A stretch of 6,205 nucleotides of DNA from Ilumatobacteraceae bacterium (GCA_021741795.1 JAIOXC010000081.1:1-6205), one strand, 5' to 3'; shown: positions 1 through 5,218, counted from the first letter of the stretch. Made by a program: numbers and translations. The notes: generated by a model from the sequence alone, not told the origin.

Positions 1-668
1 GTGGTGCACAACCAGTGTTGGTGTTTAACAAGATCGATGAATTGAACGCCGAAGAATTGTCGCTCATGGTGCGCCGAGTTGAGCCCGTGCTTGCTGGCGT
101 GCCACTGCTTTTTACGAGCGCCAAAACCGGGGCTGGGCTTGATGGCTTGCGCGCCTATACGTATATAACGAATATAAATGACACCCAAAAGAATGTCGCC
201 AGTGCGCCGCAAACAATTGCGTTATTGGGAGCCAGCGGCGTGGGCAAATCAACGCTGATCAATGCACTTTCAGGGCATGACGGCCAAGCAACTGGTGCAG
301 TGCGCGAGGGTGACCAGCGCGGTCGTCACACCACAACGGCAGCCGAACTCGTGCGCCTCGTAAACGGTGGCTGGCTCATTGATACGCCAGGTTTGCGCGC
401 GGTGAGTTTGTGGATGAGCAACCACGGGATCGAGCAAGCATTCAGCGATATTTTTACGCTGACCGAGTCATGCAAGTTTCGCGACTGCAAGCACGAAGAC
501 GAACCAAGTTGCGCTGTGCAAGCAGCGGTAGAGCGTGGTGATGTGTCGCCCGAGCGACTTGGCAATATGAAGATGCTGGTGGCGGAAGAACTTGAACTCG
601 AAGAGCAACAGGCCGTGCACGAACGTGCTTACGATCGCAAGGGTGCGCGCAAGAAACCTAAAATTTAA
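1..668 (+). CDS. rsgA: RsgA, small ribosomal subunit biogenesis GTPase (C-terminal part, 5' end outside window)
   Basis: Partial gene; the reading frame is open from base 3 (Gly-Ala-Gln-Pro before Val-Leu-Val-Phe), so the GTG at 15 is an internal Val and not a start. The motifs follow the circularly permuted order of the YjeQ/RsgA family: G4 NKID at about bases 27-38, a G5-like TSAKTG, then Walker A GASGVGKST (about 228-254), switch-I GRHTT (about 321-335) and G3 DTPGLR (about 381-398). A zinc-binding cluster follows, with Cys-x4-Cys-x-His-x5-Cys in CKFRDCKHEDEPSC, and then a charged helical tail. The N-terminal OB fold is missing because it lies left of the window. Known family role: a cytosolic GTPase that checks late 30S maturation, stimulated by the small subunit. 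The gene converges on the histidine kinase gene, with overlapping stop codons. Confidence 0.95.
   Translation, partial: GAQPVLVFNKIDELNAEELSLMVRRVEPVLAGVPLLFTSAKTGAGLDGLRAYTYITNINDTQKNVASAPQTIALLGASGVGKSTLINALSGHDGQATGAVREGDQRGRHTTTAAELVRLVNGGWLIDTPGLRAVSLWMSNHGIEQAFSDIFTLTESCKFRDCKHEDEPSCAVQAAVERGDVSPERLGNMKMLVAEELELEEQQAVHERAYDRKGARKKPKI
665..668. other. Shared TTAA: overlapping stop codons of convergent genes
   Basis: The TAA of rsgA (666-668) and the TAA of the kinase gene (complement of 665-667) lie within one 4-bp palindrome, TTAA. There is therefore no intergenic space and no room for a dedicated terminator between the two transcription units. I saw no convincing hairpin plus T-tract within about 50 bp on either side. 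Confidence 0.9.
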
Positions 669-2005
669 GCAAACGTAATTGTCACGGTTGCGCCGCCACC
701 CGGAGTGTCGGACACCGAAACAGTTGCACCGTGATCGTTTGCAAACTGTTTGACGATTGCCAAACCGAGACCAGAACCAGGCAATGCACGAGTGGCAGTT
801 GCGCGATAAAAGCGATCGAACACCAGTGGCTTGTCGGCATCGCTGATGCCCGGACCATGATCGACAACATCGATGCGCTTGCCACTGACAATGACTTCGA
901 CTGGTTGAGTGGTTGGACAAAACTTGAGCGCGTTGTCGACCAGGTTGCTCAGTGCTCGCTCAAGTTGCCCAAGGCGCACAGTAATTACTTGTGGCTCATT
1001 GGCAACCACGGTTACTGCGCGACCGGTACGCCGGCTGGCTCGTGTAGCAACTTCGGTGGCGGCTTCAGCAAGATCAACCGAAGCTGGCTCTTCAACCAAG
1101 CGTTGGTCACTCGCAAGTGCTGAGAGTTCACTCGAAAGCGAAGTGAGTTCGTCCACTTCGGCGCGAATATCGCGCAATATCGCATCACGCGTAGGTGCAT
1201 CGAGCGTGTCGCGCTCGAGCAACTCGGTATTGGCACGCAACGAAGTGAGCGGCGTACGCAATTCGTGGCTTGCGTCTTGCACAAGTTGTTTTTGTTGTTC
1301 GCTACTCAGGCGCAATGCACCGAGCATGGTGTTGAAACTGGTGGCTAATTGCTCAATTTCTCGGTCACCGTGAATATTGAGTGTGGTGTCGAGTTTCTGT
1401 GTAAGTGCGATGTGTTTTGCTGCGTCGGCAAGTTGCTGAATGGGTTTCGCTGTGCGCCGTGCAACCCACCAACCAGCAATCGCCGCGACAAAGATGCCGA
1501 TCAGTCCGGTGGCAGTGAGCCTTTGACGGATGCCCGACTTAGCGCGTTCAATATCGCTGATGTCTTTGGCGAGTTGTAGTGCTCCGCCGCGCACAAGTGG
1601 AACGGTGAGCATTCGGTATCGAACATCAGCAATAGTGACCGTAGATCGCGCAAGACCTCCTCTTGGATTGTTGGCGATGTTTAAGACTTGTTGAGTGATC
1701 GGCAAGTCAACCTCTCCGAGCGCAATGAAAACTGATCCGTTGGCATCAATCACCTGAGTGACTGTGTCAAATCTCATCGGCATCAACGCGTCTGTTAATG
1801 GATTTCGGATCCGCTGTCCGCGAGGCGCTGCCTGTCGGTTTTCGACCAAGGAAGATGCAATTGCTTCAATTCGGGCATCAAGCGACTTGTCTACTTCATG
1901 AAGTAATTGTCGTGACACGATGGTGGAGACTCCAACTGAAAGCGCGATCACCACGACAAACACAATCGCGCTCGTGGTGAGCAAGAGCCGTGTGCGAAGA
2001 CTCAT
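665..2005 (-). CDS. Membrane sensor histidine kinase (HAMP-HisKA-HATPase_c), MprB-like
   Basis: 446 residues. TM1 is about residues 9-30, followed by an extracytoplasmic sensor region of about 31-163 that I cannot assign to a ligand, and TM2 at about 164-182. The HAMP linker spans about 183-235 and the dimerisation/phosphoacceptor helix contains SHELRTPL with His247. The ATP-binding domain has an N box (LVDNALKF, Asn358), G1 box DHGPGI (382-387), F box VFDRFYR (395-401) and G2 box GSGLGLAIV (410-418). All catalytic elements are present, so it should be active as an autokinase that phosphorylates the regulator encoded just upstream. Its ATG lies in the ATGA overlapping the regulator's stop (2002-2005), which implies translational coupling. 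The domain plan fits actinobacterial MprB/TcrY-type envelope-stress sensors; the actual signal is unknown. Convergent with rsgA. Confidence 0.95.
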   Translation of the reverse strand: MSLRTRLLLTTSAIVFVVVIALSVGVSTIVSRQLLHEVDKSLDARIEAIASSLVENRQAAPRGQRIRNPLTDALMPMRFDTVTQVIDANGSVFIALGEVDLPITQQVLNIANNPRGGLARSTVTIADVRYRMLTVPLVRGGALQLAKDISDIERAKSGIRQRLTATGLIGIFVAAIAGWWVARRTAKPIQQLADAAKHIALTQKLDTTLNIHGDREIEQLATSFNTMLGALRLSSEQQKQLVQDASHELRTPLTSLRANTELLERDTLDAPTRDAILRDIRAEVDELTSLSSELSALASDQRLVEEPASVDLAEAATEVATRASRRTGRAVTVVANEPQVITVRLGQLERALSNLVDNALKFCPTTQPVEVIVSGKRIDVVDHGPGISDADKPLVFDRFYRATATRALPGSGLGLAIVKQFANDHGATVSVSDTPGGGATVTITFA

Positions 2006-2703
2006 GATGGCTTAACCACGTAGCCAACACCGCGAGCAGTATGCAAAAGGCGCGACTCTCCACCTTCTTCAAGTTTGCGACGTAAATAACCGATGTACAC
2101 GTCGAGAGATTTTGAATTAGTTTCGAAGTTGAAACCCCAAATGTGCTCATACAAATATTCACGAGTCAACACGATTCCACTTTGTTCGAGCAGTATCTGC
2201 AACAGATCAAATTCGGTCTTCGTGAGATCAATTTGGCGTGCCCCACGGTGTACTTCGCGACGATTTACATCCAACGTGAGATCTTGCAATTTCAACACAG
2301 TGGCTGTGTTGCTTGATGGCGCATGCCGGCGCAAAAGTGCACGTACGCGAGCAAGTAGCTCATCAACTGCAAATGGTTTGACAAGATAATCATCGGCACC
2401 GGCATCGAGCCCAGCGACGCGGTCACCAACTTCGTGACGTGCTGTAAGTAACAAGATAGGAGTGCGGTTGCCCCGGTGGCGTAATTCTTTGCATACCGAC
2501 AGGCCGTCGAGAAATGGCATCATCACATCAAGCACTGCTGCATCTGGCGTCTTTGCCAAAATGGTGTCGAGTGCAGCCTGGCCGTCATTCACCGCGGTGA
2601 TTGTGTAGCCCTCGAGTTCGAGCACTCGCTGCACTGCTTTGCGCACCGATGGATCATCTTCTGCAATAACCACAGAGGATTGTTGGTTGTTTGCAGACTT
2701 CAT
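2002..2703 (-). CDS. OmpR/PhoB-family response regulator, MprA-like
   Basis: 233 residues. Receiver domain at about 10-125: acidic pocket EDD (15-17), phosphoacceptor Asp59 in AVLDVMMP, Thr87 in LLTAR and Lys109 in LVKPF. A winged-helix DNA-binding domain follows at about 137-231, including DLTKTEFDLL, the recognition-helix region SKSLDVYIGYLRRKLE, and the wing ending TARGVGYVV. The receiver strongly resembles mycobacterial MprA-type regulators (GLDAGADDYLVKPFAVDELLARVRALLRR region). First gene of a two-gene operon with the kinase. No good Shine-Dalgarno precedes the ATG at 2703, but a TATCGT hexamer lies 7 nt upstream, so the mRNA may be leaderless. Phosphorylated by the downstream kinase (inferred from pairing), it probably binds the phased repeats at 2743-2793. 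Confidence 0.95.
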   Translation of the reverse strand: MKSANNQQSSVVIAEDDPSVRKAVQRVLELEGYTITAVNDGQAALDTILAKTPDAAVLDVMMPFLDGLSVCKELRHRGNRTPILLLTARHEVGDRVAGLDAGADDYLVKPFAVDELLARVRALLRRHAPSSNTATVLKLQDLTLDVNRREVHRGARQIDLTKTEFDLLQILLEQSGIVLTREYLYEHIWGFNFETNSKSLDVYIGYLRRKLEEGGESRLLHTARGVGYVVKPS

Positions 2704-2710
2704 GGTTTTG

Positions 2711-2716
2711 ACGATA
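2711..2716 (-). promoter_or_regulatory. Candidate -10 element of the regulator/kinase operon (leaderless start)
   Basis: On the minus strand TATCGT fits the actinobacterial TAnnnT -10 pattern and ends 7 nt before the A of the regulator's ATG. That spacing would put the transcription start on or next to the start codon. No consensus -35 is visible; the nearest repeats of the 2743-2793 operator lie about where an activator would sit. Inference from spacing only. Confidence 0.35.
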
Positions 2717-2742
2717 CTCGCCTAAAACCCTTGTAGGGAATG

Positions 2743-2793
2743 GTCTTGAGTGTTCTTGATCGTTTCTTACCTTGTCTTGATCTAATTCTTACC
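2743..2793. promoter_or_regulatory. Phased five-half-site direct-repeat operator for an OmpR/PhoB-family regulator
   Basis: Five 8-bp units with a TCTT core read in the same direction: GTCTTGAG (2743), TTCTTGAT (2753), TTCTTACC (2764), GTCTTGAT (2774) and TTCTTACC (2786). Start-to-start spacings are 10, 11, 10 and 12 bp, about one helical turn. The last four form a doublet: (T/G)TCTTGATC then TTCTTACC, repeated about 21 bp on. Tandem direct half-sites on one DNA face are the known binding mode of PhoB, and MprA is known to recognise loosely conserved 8-bp direct repeats. The array lies between the regulator gene and the divergent secreted-protein gene. That the adjacent regulator binds here is inferred. 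Confidence 0.65.
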
Positions 2794-2807
2794 AGCGCAC
2801 ATAAAGA
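2777..2807 (+). promoter_or_regulatory. Possible promoter of the secreted repeat protein gene
   Basis: A weak -35-like TTGATC (2777-2782) is followed after 19 bp by TAAAGA (2802-2807), a poor -10 match. The -35 falls within the last doublet of the operator array, the geometry expected of a promoter that depends on an overlapping PhoB-like activator. Both hexamers are poor, so the assignment is tentative. Confidence 0.3.
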
Positions 2808-2840
2808 TCACTCTCGTGTTCGGACCCCCCGGCACACAAC

Positions 2841-2847
2841 GAAAGGA
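2841..2847 (+). promoter_or_regulatory. Ribosome binding site fixing the start of the secreted repeat protein
   Basis: GAAAGGA stands 4 nt before ATG 2852 and 7 nt before the second ATG 2855. It excludes the in-frame GTG at 2816 as the start, because the 12 residues from there would precede a textbook signal peptide and have no Shine-Dalgarno of their own. Confidence 0.8.
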
Positions 2848-2851
2848 AAAC

Positions 2852-3667
2852 ATGATGAAAATGCAATTACGAAGTGTGATCGCGGGAACCGCGATCATTG
2901 TAGCGATGGGATCCATTGGTCTCGGAGTTGTTGGAAGTGCACAAGCACAGCAAGTTAAGTCGAGCTCGGTAACTGTGCTCGATACTTCAATGACGAGAGT
3001 TAATGATGGACCACACGGTGGTGGCAAGAATGTTGCAGCGATTGCATCAGTCTTGAAGTTGACCGAGGCAGAACTCAAGACTCAGGTGCAAAGTGGCAAG
3101 ACGCTTGCGCAGATTGCTACTGCTCAGAGTGTGAGTGTTCAGTCAGTTATCAATGTGTTGGTTGCAGACATGCAGGCACACATTGCCGAGGAACTTGCTT
3201 CTGGTGAGATCACTCAGGCTCAAGCTGACACTAAGTTGGCTGGTTTGACAGCCAAAGTAACTGAAATGGTCAACACTGTGCGCCCAGCACGTGGCGAAGG
3301 CATGCGCGGTGGACCACACGGTGGTGGCAAGAATGTTGCAGCGATTGCATCAGTCTTGAAGTTGACCGAGGCAGAACTCAAGACTCAGGTGCAAAGTGGC
3401 AAGACGCTTGCGCAGATTGCGACTGCACAAGGTGTTGATGTGAAGGTGGTTATCGACACGATTGTTGCCGATGTCAAGACTCACATCGCTGACGAAGTGA
3501 CTTCTGGCGAAATTACTCAGGCTCAAGCTGACACCAAGTTGGCTGGTTTGACAGCCAAAGTAACTGAAATGGTCAACACTGTGGGCCCAGCACGTGGCGA
3601 AGGACATGGCAAAGGCCACGGTCCACGAGGACATCACAATAAGAACGAAGAAGCTCCAAACGCTTAA
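2852..3667 (+). CDS. Secreted two-repeat helical protein with His/Gly-rich tail, function unknown
   Basis: 271 residues from ATG 2852 (ATG 2855 is equally possible). A Sec signal peptide covers residues 1-32: basic MMKMQLR, a hydrophobic core, then GSAQA with probable cleavage after Ala32. The mature protein has two 101-residue repeats, each opening with GGPHGGGKN. Each continues with a predicted helical segment containing KLTEAELKTQVQSGKTLAQI and SGEITQAQADTKLAGLTAKV, and ends in a PARGEG linker. The last 20 or so residues are rich in His and Gly (GHGKGHGPRGHHNKNE), which could bind metal. No membrane anchor, LPXTG or enzyme motif is visible. Similar 'LTxxEL..GKTLAxIA..GV...ITQxQAD' segments occur in secreted actinobacterial and Firmicutes proteins of unknown role (recalled, not searched). 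Divergent from the regulator gene across the phased operator, so probably under its control; the product is likely exported to the envelope or medium. Confidence 0.88.
   Translation: MMKMQLRSVIAGTAIIVAMGSIGLGVVGSAQAQQVKSSSVTVLDTSMTRVNDGPHGGGKNVAAIASVLKLTEAELKTQVQSGKTLAQIATAQSVSVQSVINVLVADMQAHIAEELASGEITQAQADTKLAGLTAKVTEMVNTVRPARGEGMRGGPHGGGKNVAAIASVLKLTEAELKTQVQSGKTLAQIATAQGVDVKVVIDTIVADVKTHIADEVTSGEITQAQADTKLAGLTAKVTEMVNTVGPARGEGHGKGHGPRGHHNKNEEAPNA
3007..3300 (+). repeat. Tandem coding repeat, copy 1 (303-bp period)
   Basis: Bases 3007-3117 (111 bp) are identical to 3310-3420. Bases 3212-3300 match 3515-3603 with two differences (positions 3232 and 3281). The part between, 3118-3211, differs at about 34 positions by hand count, many of them amino-acid changing. 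Copy 1 middle reads SVSVQSVINVLVADMQ where copy 2 has GVDVKVVIDTIVADVK. Confidence 0.95.
3310..3603 (+). repeat. Tandem coding repeat, copy 2 (303-bp period)
   Basis: Second copy of the 101-codon unit, exactly 303 bp after copy 1. After 3603 it diverges into the His/Gly-rich C-terminal tail, whereas copy 1 leads through MRGGPHGGG directly into this copy. Confidence 0.95.
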
Positions 3668-3702
3668 TACTTCCTCTAATTCCTCCGATTAGAACAACAA
3701 TC

Positions 3703-3745
3703 GGCCGACACTTGAGCACATGCTTGAGTGTCGGTCATTTTGTTT
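3703..3745. terminator. Rho-independent terminator, probably bidirectional, between convergent genes
   Basis: CCGACACT (3705-3712) pairs with AGTGTCGG (3727-3734). The stem extends inward by TGAG/CTTG with two G-T wobbles to 12 bp around the loop CACATG, and outward by up to two more pairs. On the + strand it is followed by TCATTTTGTTT, a T-rich run, 37 bp after the secreted-protein stop. On the minus strand it lies 22 bp after the STAS gene stop and is followed by a weaker T-rich stretch (complement of AACAACAA). A smaller hairpin, CCGATT (3685-3690) with AATCGG (3699-3704), abuts it on the left. It therefore probably ends both the secreted-protein gene and the Tad/STAS operon. Confidence 0.75.
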
Positions 3746-3756
3746 ATACGGAAGTG

Positions 3757-4038
3757 TTATAAACCAAAGCGTTGACGCATGTGCTGGTCGTCGATGACGA
3801 GCGAAAGATGCGAACCCGAGGTGCGAGCACGAGCAACTGCACCGAGGATCACACCGACTCCAGTGTCGTCGAGTGCAGTTACTTGACACAAGTCAATTGC
3901 AATGTCGCGTCCTGCATGGTCGTCGACAAATTTGGTGAGCATGTCGGAGCATTCTGGCACTGTTGCCAGGTCAATTTCACCGGCAAAGATAAGCACGGAT
4001 TGTGAGCCATCACGAATGATCGATGAAGACAGCTGCAT
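3757..4038 (-). CDS. Short STAS-domain protein (anti-sigma factor antagonist-like) at the end of the Tad operon
   Basis: 93 residues from the ATG at 4038. Family features are the first strands LIFAGEIDLATVPE (about 16-29), IAIDLCQVTALDDTGVGVILGAV (47-69) and a final SHLSLVIDD. Known STAS antagonists (SpoIIAA/RsbV) bind an anti-sigma kinase and are switched off by phosphorylation of Ser in the D-S-S/T-G motif. Here the motif is D57-D58-T59-G60, with Asp in the phospho-Ser position. The protein ends at RQRFGL, so the usual C-terminal 10-20 residues are absent. Start choice: MQLSSSIIRDG matches where family members begin. In-frame ATGs at 4059 and 4068 would overlap tadE and also lack a clear Shine-Dalgarno, so the start is uncertain. 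It lies 10 bp after tadE on the same strand, hence probably co-transcribed. No anti-sigma factor or sigma factor gene is in view. Confidence 0.82.
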   Translation of the reverse strand: MQLSSSIIRDGSQSVLIFAGEIDLATVPECSDMLTKFVDDHAGRDIAIDLCQVTALDDTGVGVILGAVARARTSGSHLSLVIDDQHMRQRFGL

Positions 4039-4048
4039 GTCGATAACG

Positions 4049-4426
4049 CTACCCAACATCTTGCACATGCATCGTGACAGACGCCGACAAAGTTAGTGGT
4101 GGAACGATGTGTTTGATCAACCACAGGTTGATCGTGCGCGGATATTGTGCCTCGACGGTGATGAGGTCATCATCGCGAATAATCCGTAGATGTAGAGGTC
4201 GTAACCCGACTTCGTCCTCGACTGCTTGTTGCACCACACCTGGAGAGTCTGGCGAAATTGACGCAGCACGCGCCCCGGCACTTGCTGCATGCCACACCGC
4301 GAGTTGATCGCGAACAACTAGACCAACGTTGAGAATGATGAGTAATAGCACGATGATCAGCGGCATGACTAGCGCGAGTTCAACCGTTGCTTGACCCGAG
4401 TCGGGTTCGCTCCGGCAGGCGCGCAT
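4049..4426 (-). CDS. tadE: TadE-like minor pilin / pilus assembly protein
   Basis: 125 residues from ATG 4426, which follows the upstream pilin stop by 8 bp. A longer in-frame reading (to 4531) would overlap the pilin gene and adds a Trp/Arg-rich stretch unlike the family. A short polar leader (MRACRSEPDSG) is followed by QATVELALVMPLIIVLLLII: a class III prepilin-like site with cleavage after Gly11 and Glu at +5, then one TM helix (about 18-38). The GARAAS segment after the helix and the ITVEAQYP strand near the C-terminus are typical of TadE. Known role: TadE-like pseudopilins are processed by the Tad prepilin peptidase and are needed for Flp pilus assembly. Placed between the Flp-like pilin and the STAS gene. 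No strong Shine-Dalgarno is visible, so reinitiation after the preceding stop is likely. Confidence 0.85.
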   Translation of the reverse strand: MRACRSEPDSGQATVELALVMPLIIVLLLIILNVGLVVRDQLAVWHAASAGARAASISPDSPGVVQQAVEDEVGLRPLHLRIIRDDDLITVEAQYPRTINLWLIKHIVPPLTLSASVTMHVQDVG

Positions 4427-4434
4427 GTCAGTGA

Positions 4435-4683
4435 CTACGGCTGGACTGCGTCGGCTCGACCCAAAATATTGCCAATCACACTGTCGAAGAGTTCGCCAAT
4501 ACGCCCCGCACCGCCACCATCGGTGGCCCATGCCACGACTAGAAGCGCAATGATTGCTGCGCCGAGAAGCACGAGCGCGTATTCGGTTGTTGCTTGACCA
4601 GCATCGTGCAACTCGTTTTGTTTTGTGTACATCGAGCGAACCCGATGCAGCACATGCATGAAATATGCGTAGAGGTGATTCAT
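4435..4683 (-). CDS. flp: Flp-type pilin precursor
   Basis: 82 residues from ATG 4683, preceded by AAGAAGGA. A long basic leader (about 29 residues, MNHLYAYFMHVLHRVR region) ends in DAG, then QATTEYALVLLGAAIIALLVV. The processing site G29/Q30 with Glu at +5 followed by Tyr is the Flp/Fap hallmark. The predicted mature pilin is about 53 residues: one hydrophobic helix, a glycine-rich turn (DGGGAGR) and a short amphipathic tail FDSVIGNIL. Known role: major subunit of Tad pili, bundled fibres for adhesion, aggregation or surface colonisation. The start is chosen over ATG 4716, which lies inside tadC and lacks a Shine-Dalgarno; ATG 4632 would give a shorter leader. It could instead be a minor Flp-like subunit, since only one such gene is visible. 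Confidence 0.85.
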   Translation of the reverse strand: MNHLYAYFMHVLHRVRSMYTKQNELHDAGQATTEYALVLLGAAIIALLVVAWATDGGGAGRIGELFDSVIGNILGRADAVQP

Positions 4684-4685
4684 GA

Positions 4686-4693
4686 TCCTTCTT
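4686..4693 (-). promoter_or_regulatory. Ribosome binding site of the Flp pilin gene
   Basis: On the minus strand AAGAAGGA stands 2 nt before ATG 4683, within the 13-bp gap after the tadC stop. It is the strongest Shine-Dalgarno in the visible Tad operon, consistent with the pilin needing more translation than the coupled genes. The spacing is shorter than usual. Confidence 0.6.
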
Positions 4694-4696
4694 TCA

Positions 4697-5218
4697 TTAG
4701 TGATTGAGATGAACAAGTGCGGTTGCGATCATCGGCACAACACCGAGCATCACAAACGAGGGAAGGATGCAGCACACAAGCGGAAACGTGAGTCGCACAG
4801 GAAGCCTGCGGATGTCGGCATCGAGTTGGCGCCTGCGTTGCATGCGCGATTCATTGGAAAGACGATCGAGTGTGTTGGCTATCGATTGGCCATCTCTGTC
4901 GGCCGAGAGCAATGCGTCGACCAGCGCAAATGCAGGGCTACCAATGAGAAGTCGCAAGGATGCAACACAGTCGCTCAACCGATTGCCGCGCAACAACTGT
5001 TGGGATACATCTGCAACAATCTCACGCAACGGCGGCTCGAGCCACTTGGGCGCTGCGATCAGTGACTGAGCAGGTGTGCTGCCAGAAAACATCAACAACA
5101 CAACAGCATCAATGAATTCTGGAAGCTGGCGTGCAAGTTGGGCTGGCAACACATTGCGATTGCGTCGCTTGAACAACCAGAATGCAACAGATGCAATGAC
5201 AATGATCGTGAATGTCAT
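4697..5218 (-). CDS. tadC: TadC-like inner-membrane platform protein (type II secretion F domain)
   Basis: 173 residues from ATG 5218, whose ATGA overlaps the tadB stop (5215-5218). An in-frame reading to 5296 exists but would run inside tadB, and its extra residues are Cys/His-rich and unlike the family. There is an N-terminal TM at about 2-17 and a T2SSF domain at about 30-160 starting with LPEFIDAVVLLMFSGSTPAQSL. The C-terminal LPVRLTFPLVCCILPSFVML segment (139-158) is the conserved second membrane hairpin of TadC. Known role: with TadB it forms the inner-membrane platform that couples the TadA ATPase to pilin extrusion. Shorter than typical TadC, as is common for actinobacterial versions. 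Confidence 0.88.
   Translation of the reverse strand: MTFTIIVIASVAFWLFKRRNRNVLPAQLARQLPEFIDAVVLLMFSGSTPAQSLIAAPKWLEPPLREIVADVSQQLLRGNRLSDCVASLRLLIGSPAFALVDALLSADRDGQSIANTLDRLSNESRMQRRRQLDADIRRLPVRLTFPLVCCILPSFVMLGVVPMIATALVHLNH

Noticed and set aside
647..694. Possible stem GCGCAA/TTGCGC across the rsgA-kinase junction as a terminator
   Set aside because: Six base pairs with a loop of about 35 nt or more and no T-tract; not a credible terminator.
468..920. Minus-strand reading of 150 residues spanning the rsgA/kinase junction
   Set aside because: Overlaps both real genes out of frame; Cys/Arg/His-rich with no family features.
909..1373. Plus-strand reading of 154 residues opposite the kinase gene
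   Set aside because: Ser/Arg-rich low-complexity product with no motif; a shadow of the kinase gene, whose domains are complete.
2816..2851. Longer version of the secreted protein starting at GTG 2816
   Set aside because: The extra 12 residues lie in front of a complete signal peptide, there is no Shine-Dalgarno before 2816, and GAAAGGA sits just before ATG 2852.
3007..3603. CRISPR-like or mobile-element repeat
   Set aside because: The 303-bp period is in frame within one gene and encodes protein repeats; there are no short spacers, terminal inverted repeats or transposase.
4427..4531. N-terminal extension of TadE
   Set aside because: It lies within the Flp pilin gene in another frame and encodes a Trp/Arg-rich stretch unlike TadE. 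ATG 4426 gives a normal prepilin leader.
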